From Gammaproteobacteria bacterium (GTDB taxonomy: Bacteria > Pseudomonadota > Gammaproteobacteria > Pseudomonadales > JADFDG01), in contig JADFDG010000005.1 of NCBI GenBank assembly GCA_018262975.1, forward strand, positions 1 to 64,000: a DNA stretch of 64,000 bases, written 5' to 3'. Both the position numbers and the translations under genes were made by a program. The number at the start of each line of letters is the position of its first letter. Within the stretch, counting starts at the first letter, position 1. Under the pieces are notes generated by a model. The model worked only from the letters and a program-made list of their open reading frames with translations. It did no database searches and was not told the origin of the DNA. This document shows, in pieces, positions 61,694 through 64,000 of this stretch.

Positions 61694-62608
61694 ATGCTGC
61701 ACCCACTGCATAAGCGGATCACCTTATTGCTCGCTGTAATGGCAGGCCTGGCCACCGGCGTACCGGCACAGGCCGCACTGCGCGTATTCGCCTGCGAACC
61801 GGAATGGGCCGCGCTCGCAACGGAAATCGGCGGGCGGCACGTGGAAAGCTACGTGGCCACCAGCGCCCACCAGGACCCGCATCACGTCGACGCGCGGCCT
61901 AGCCTGGTGGCCCAGTTGCGCAAGGCGGACCTGGTGGTCTGCAACGGCGCCGGCCTGGAAGCCGGCTGGCTGCCCGTCTTGCTGTCGCGCAGTGCCAACC
62001 CGTCCTTGAAGGGCGAGCGACTGTTCATGGCGGCGGAGGAAGTCCAGCGCCTCGGCGCGCAGGCACAGGTCGATCGCAGCAAGGGCGACGTGCACGCCGA
62101 AGGCAACCCGCACGTGCACCTTGATCCGCGCCGCATGGTGCAGATCGGCAACGCCCTGGCGGCAACACTGGCCGGCATCGACGGCGCGCATGCCAGCGAC
62201 TATCGCGCGAACGCCGCGCGCTTCTCCGCGGACATGAGCGCGGCCATCGCCGGCTGGGAAAAGTCGGCAAGCAGCGTGCGCGGCCAGGCGGTAATCGTCT
62301 ATCACGACGCCTGGCCGTACCTGGTCGAGTGGCTCGGACTCGTACAGGCAGCCACCGTCGAACCCTTGCCCGGCGTACCGCCCGGCGCACAGCATCTCGC
62401 GAAGGTCGCGCAGACCGCGCAAGCGCGCAACGCCCGCGCCGTACTGCACACCACCTACGACGACGTGCGCGCCGTGCGCCAGGTGGCACAGCAGGGCCGC
62501 ACCTGCGCCATCGAACTGCCGTACACCGTCGGTGGCGCCCCCGGCACGGAAACGTTGCGCGCGTTCTACGACACCCTCGTCAACCGCATCGTGAAGGGTT
62601 GCCGGTGA
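61694..62608 (+). CDS. znuA: Periplasmic zinc-binding protein (ZnuA-like)
   Basis: A 304-aa cluster A-I binding protein with a signal peptide ending at AQA-A. The expected metal ligands are a His in HQDPHHVDARPS, a His in EGNPHVHLDP, a His in VIVYHDAWPYL and an acidic residue near the end (TTYDD). The His-rich flexible loop typical of many ZnuA proteins is short here. The ATG at 61694 is chosen because a signal peptide begins there. The permease gene overlaps its stop (GTGA). Confidence 0.85.
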   Translation: MLHPLHKRITLLLAVMAGLATGVPAQAALRVFACEPEWAALATEIGGRHVESYVATSAHQDPHHVDARPSLVAQLRKADLVVCNGAGLEAGWLPVLLSRSANPSLKGERLFMAAEEVQRLGAQAQVDRSKGDVHAEGNPHVHLDPRRMVQIGNALAATLAGIDGAHASDYRANAARFSADMSAAIAGWEKSASSVRGQAVIVYHDAWPYLVEWLGLVQAATVEPLPGVPPGAQHLAKVAQTAQARNARAVLHTTYDDVRAVRQVAQQGRTCAIELPYTVGGAPGTETLRAFYDTLVNRIVKGCR

Positions 62609-63351
62609 TCGCCCTCGAGCTGCTCGCTCCCGCCTTCTGTGCCGGCCTGCTGGTGCTGGCCACGCACGTCCCGCTCGGCCGGCAGGTACTCGCGCGCGGC
62701 ATCATCTTCCTTGATCTGGCCATTGCGCAGGTGGCGGCCACCGGCGCACTGCTGACGCTGCTGGTCCTGCACGACCACGAGGCCTGGCAGGCACAGCTCG
62801 GTGCCGGCGTTGCGGCACTGCTGGGCGCACTGCTGCTGCACGAATGCGACAAGCGCTGGCCGCAAATCCAGGAAGCGATCATCGGCACCACTTTCGTGCT
62901 GTCGGCCACGCTCGCGCTGTTGTTGCTGGCCAGCGACCCGCACGGCGGCGAAGCGCTGCGCGATGCGCTGGCGGGGCAGATCCTGTGGGTGGACTGGGCG
63001 CAGTTGCTGACCGCCGGCGCGTTGAGCGTGCTGGTGCTGTTGCTGCTGCGCCACGGCCGCGGCGCGCTGCTCGGGTTCTACCTGCCGTTCGCGCTGGCGG
63101 TGACGGTATCGGTGCAGATGGTGGGCGTGTACCTGGTGTTCTCCAGCCTGATCCTGCCGGCACTGGCGGTACGCGGCCTGCAAGGACGCGTCGCGCTCGC
63201 GCACGCACTGCTGGTTGGCGCCGCCGGCTACGCGCTGGGCCTGGCCGCTTCCTGGTACGGCGACCTGCCCGCCGGCCCCGCGGCCGTGTGGGGACTGGCC
63301 CTGGCCGCACTCGCCGGTCGCTTCCTGCTGCCCCGCCCCCGCTCTTCGTAG
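62605..63351 (+). CDS. znuB: Zinc ABC transporter permease (ZnuB-like)
   Basis: A 248-aa ABC-3-type permease with about eight transmembrane helices. LGRQVLARGIIFLDLAIAQVAATGALL is the family signature. The GTG start overlaps the znuA stop. The last residues PRSS and the TAG stop are contributed by a palindromic repeat, as in yidD. No ATPase gene (znuC) lies in the operon, so the energising subunit must be elsewhere. Confidence 0.85.
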   Translation: MIALELLAPAFCAGLLVLATHVPLGRQVLARGIIFLDLAIAQVAATGALLTLLVLHDHEAWQAQLGAGVAALLGALLLHECDKRWPQIQEAIIGTTFVLSATLALLLLASDPHGGEALRDALAGQILWVDWAQLLTAGALSVLVLLLLRHGRGALLGFYLPFALAVTVSVQMVGVYLVFSSLILPALAVRGLQGRVALAHALLVGAAGYALGLAASWYGDLPAGPAAVWGLALAALAGRFLLPRPRSS

Positions 63352-63441
63352 CGAGGGGGCCATGCCCCCGACCGCTTTTGCCCTTCCCGCTCTTCGTCGC
63401 GCCCCGACGCCACAATGTCGGGGGCATGGCCCCCTCGCCAC
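63348..63441. repeat. Palindromic repeat, full copy
   Basis: Two arms with a spacer of about 45 bp, the longest of the set. It provides the znuB stop and ends 15 bp before the TonB-like start. Confidence 0.85.
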
Positions 63442-63456
63442 GAGGGCGCGGGCATA

Positions 63457-64000
63457 ATGCAGGCCGTGGACACACCGCTGCCCTTTCCCGCCATCCCGCT
63501 CGCTTCCGACGACTATGTCGCCGGTGACGCGGCACTGCGCCCGCAACGCGGCGCACGACGCGCGCTGTTGCTGTCGCTGCTGCTGCACGCGGCGCTGATC
63601 GGCGTACTGGCCATGCTGCCGAAGCCGCCGGCCCTGTGGGGCGAGGAATCGGTCGTGCGCATTGCCCTGCTGCACGGGCTGCCGGCCGCGGCGACATCGA
63701 TCAGCGAGATCAGTGATGCCACCACGCCCGCCGTGCCGGCCAGCGCGGCCACGCCCGCGCCTGCGCCTGCGGAACAACCGCGGCGCGAACCGGACACGCC
63801 GGCCGTGACGCCGGCAACGCCTGCCGCGCAACCGCCAACCCCGGCCACGCAAGCAGCCGCCAGCGCACCGCTGATCGATCGCCAGGGAGCCGCCGTCATC
63901 GACGCACCGCCGGGCGTGCAAATCGACATGCACATGATCGATTCCATCCGTGACGGCTACCTGCGCGATCTCAATGCCTACCTGCGCCAGCAACCGGTCA
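63457..64000 (+). CDS. tonB: TonB-family energy transducer, cut by the window end
   Basis: An open frame from ATG 63457 to the window end (181 codons so far). A cytoplasmic basic stretch (RPQRGARRALLLS) leads into one transmembrane helix (LLSLLLHAALIGVLAML), then a long Pro/Ala/Thr-rich periplasmic spacer (PAVPASAATPAPAPAEQP and on). A helical start of the C-terminal domain (MIDSIRDGYLRDLNAYLRQQPV) follows. This is the TonB layout. Following the zinc operon, it may energise a metal receptor. The C-terminal domain continues beyond the window. Confidence 0.75.
   Translation, partial: MQAVDTPLPFPAIPLASDDYVAGDAALRPQRGARRALLLSLLLHAALIGVLAMLPKPPALWGEESVVRIALLHGLPAAATSISEISDATTPAVPASAATPAPAPAEQPRREPDTPAVTPATPAAQPPTPATQAAASAPLIDRQGAAVIDAPPGVQIDMHMIDSIRDGYLRDLNAYLRQQPV

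Overview
The window looks like the chromosome of a high-GC gammaproteobacterium carrying a large integrated element. The organism guess is an inference from gene content: CysS/YidD/HisI neighbours, a Zur-type operator in front of zinc-uptake genes, PsrA-like sites in front of a FadE-type gene, and LpxR and TonB homologues. A boundary lies at about 39.45 kb. To its left the genes are accessory and include a tyrosine recombinase, phage/ICE-type recombination genes, an inovirus Gp2-like gene and IS debris. To its right the sequence is visibly more GC-rich, holds housekeeping genes, and is dotted with at least eleven copies of a palindromic repeat (core GGGGGCCATGCCCCC) that I do not see anywhere to the left.

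Left end (1-2.1 kb): a YqaJ-type exonuclease and a recombination-factor-like protein, typical of integrative element backbones, closed by a strong terminator. 2.1-23.6 kb is a catabolic block: two Baeyer-Villiger-type flavin monooxygenases, an SDR alcohol dehydrogenase, a GMC oxidoreductase, two alpha/beta hydrolases, three hotdog thioesterases, two adenylate-forming acyl-CoA ligases, three acyl-CoA dehydrogenases (two side by side, like known heteromeric pairs), two paralogous 'metal-dependent hydrolase' proteins with ligand spacing like a di-iron four-helix bundle, a BtrH-like protein, a transglutaminase-like protein and a TetR regulator. 23.6-29.9 kb (minus strand) is a complete copper membrane monooxygenase operon, pmoC-pmoA-pmoB, followed by an uncharacterised periplasmic accessory gene, copC, a copD-cytochrome c fusion and a His-rich secreted protein. 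All CuB, CuC and CuD ligands known from particulate methane monooxygenase are present. A divergent TetR gene and an RND efflux pair follow (30.1-35.1 kb), then IS21 debris, a Gp2-like gene and the integrase next to a 50-nt 3' fragment of a CAU-anticodon tRNA (39404-39453), the probable right attachment site.

Main hypothesis: the left part is a mobile hydrocarbon-oxidation island. The copper monooxygenase would hydroxylate an alkane-like substrate, the SDR or GMC enzyme would make a ketone, the Baeyer-Villiger enzymes an ester, the alpha/beta hydrolases would cleave it, and the ligases, acyl-CoA dehydrogenases and thioesterases would feed the acid into beta-oxidation. A shared 16-bp inverted repeat (TTGGNCG-NN-CGNCCAA) at 6167, 7069 and 29964, with a degenerate version at 11736, ties the two gene blocks into one probable TetR regulon. 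The true substrate is not readable from sequence.

Right part (39.5-64 kb): a small lipoprotein, a secreted PHB-depolymerase-type esterase, a large lipoprotein, a ferric-iron ABC transporter split over three transcripts (Fur-box-like site before the binding protein), an LpxR-type lipid A deacylase, endonuclease I, two tandem large FadE-type acyl-CoA dehydrogenases, a Trm112-like protein, a small acidic protein, a PTPS-family enzyme, an M23 lipoprotein, a GAF-GAF-HD-GYP protein, hisI, cysS, yidD, and a Zur-boxed zinc operon (outer-membrane protein, znuA, znuB) followed by a TonB gene cut by the window end.
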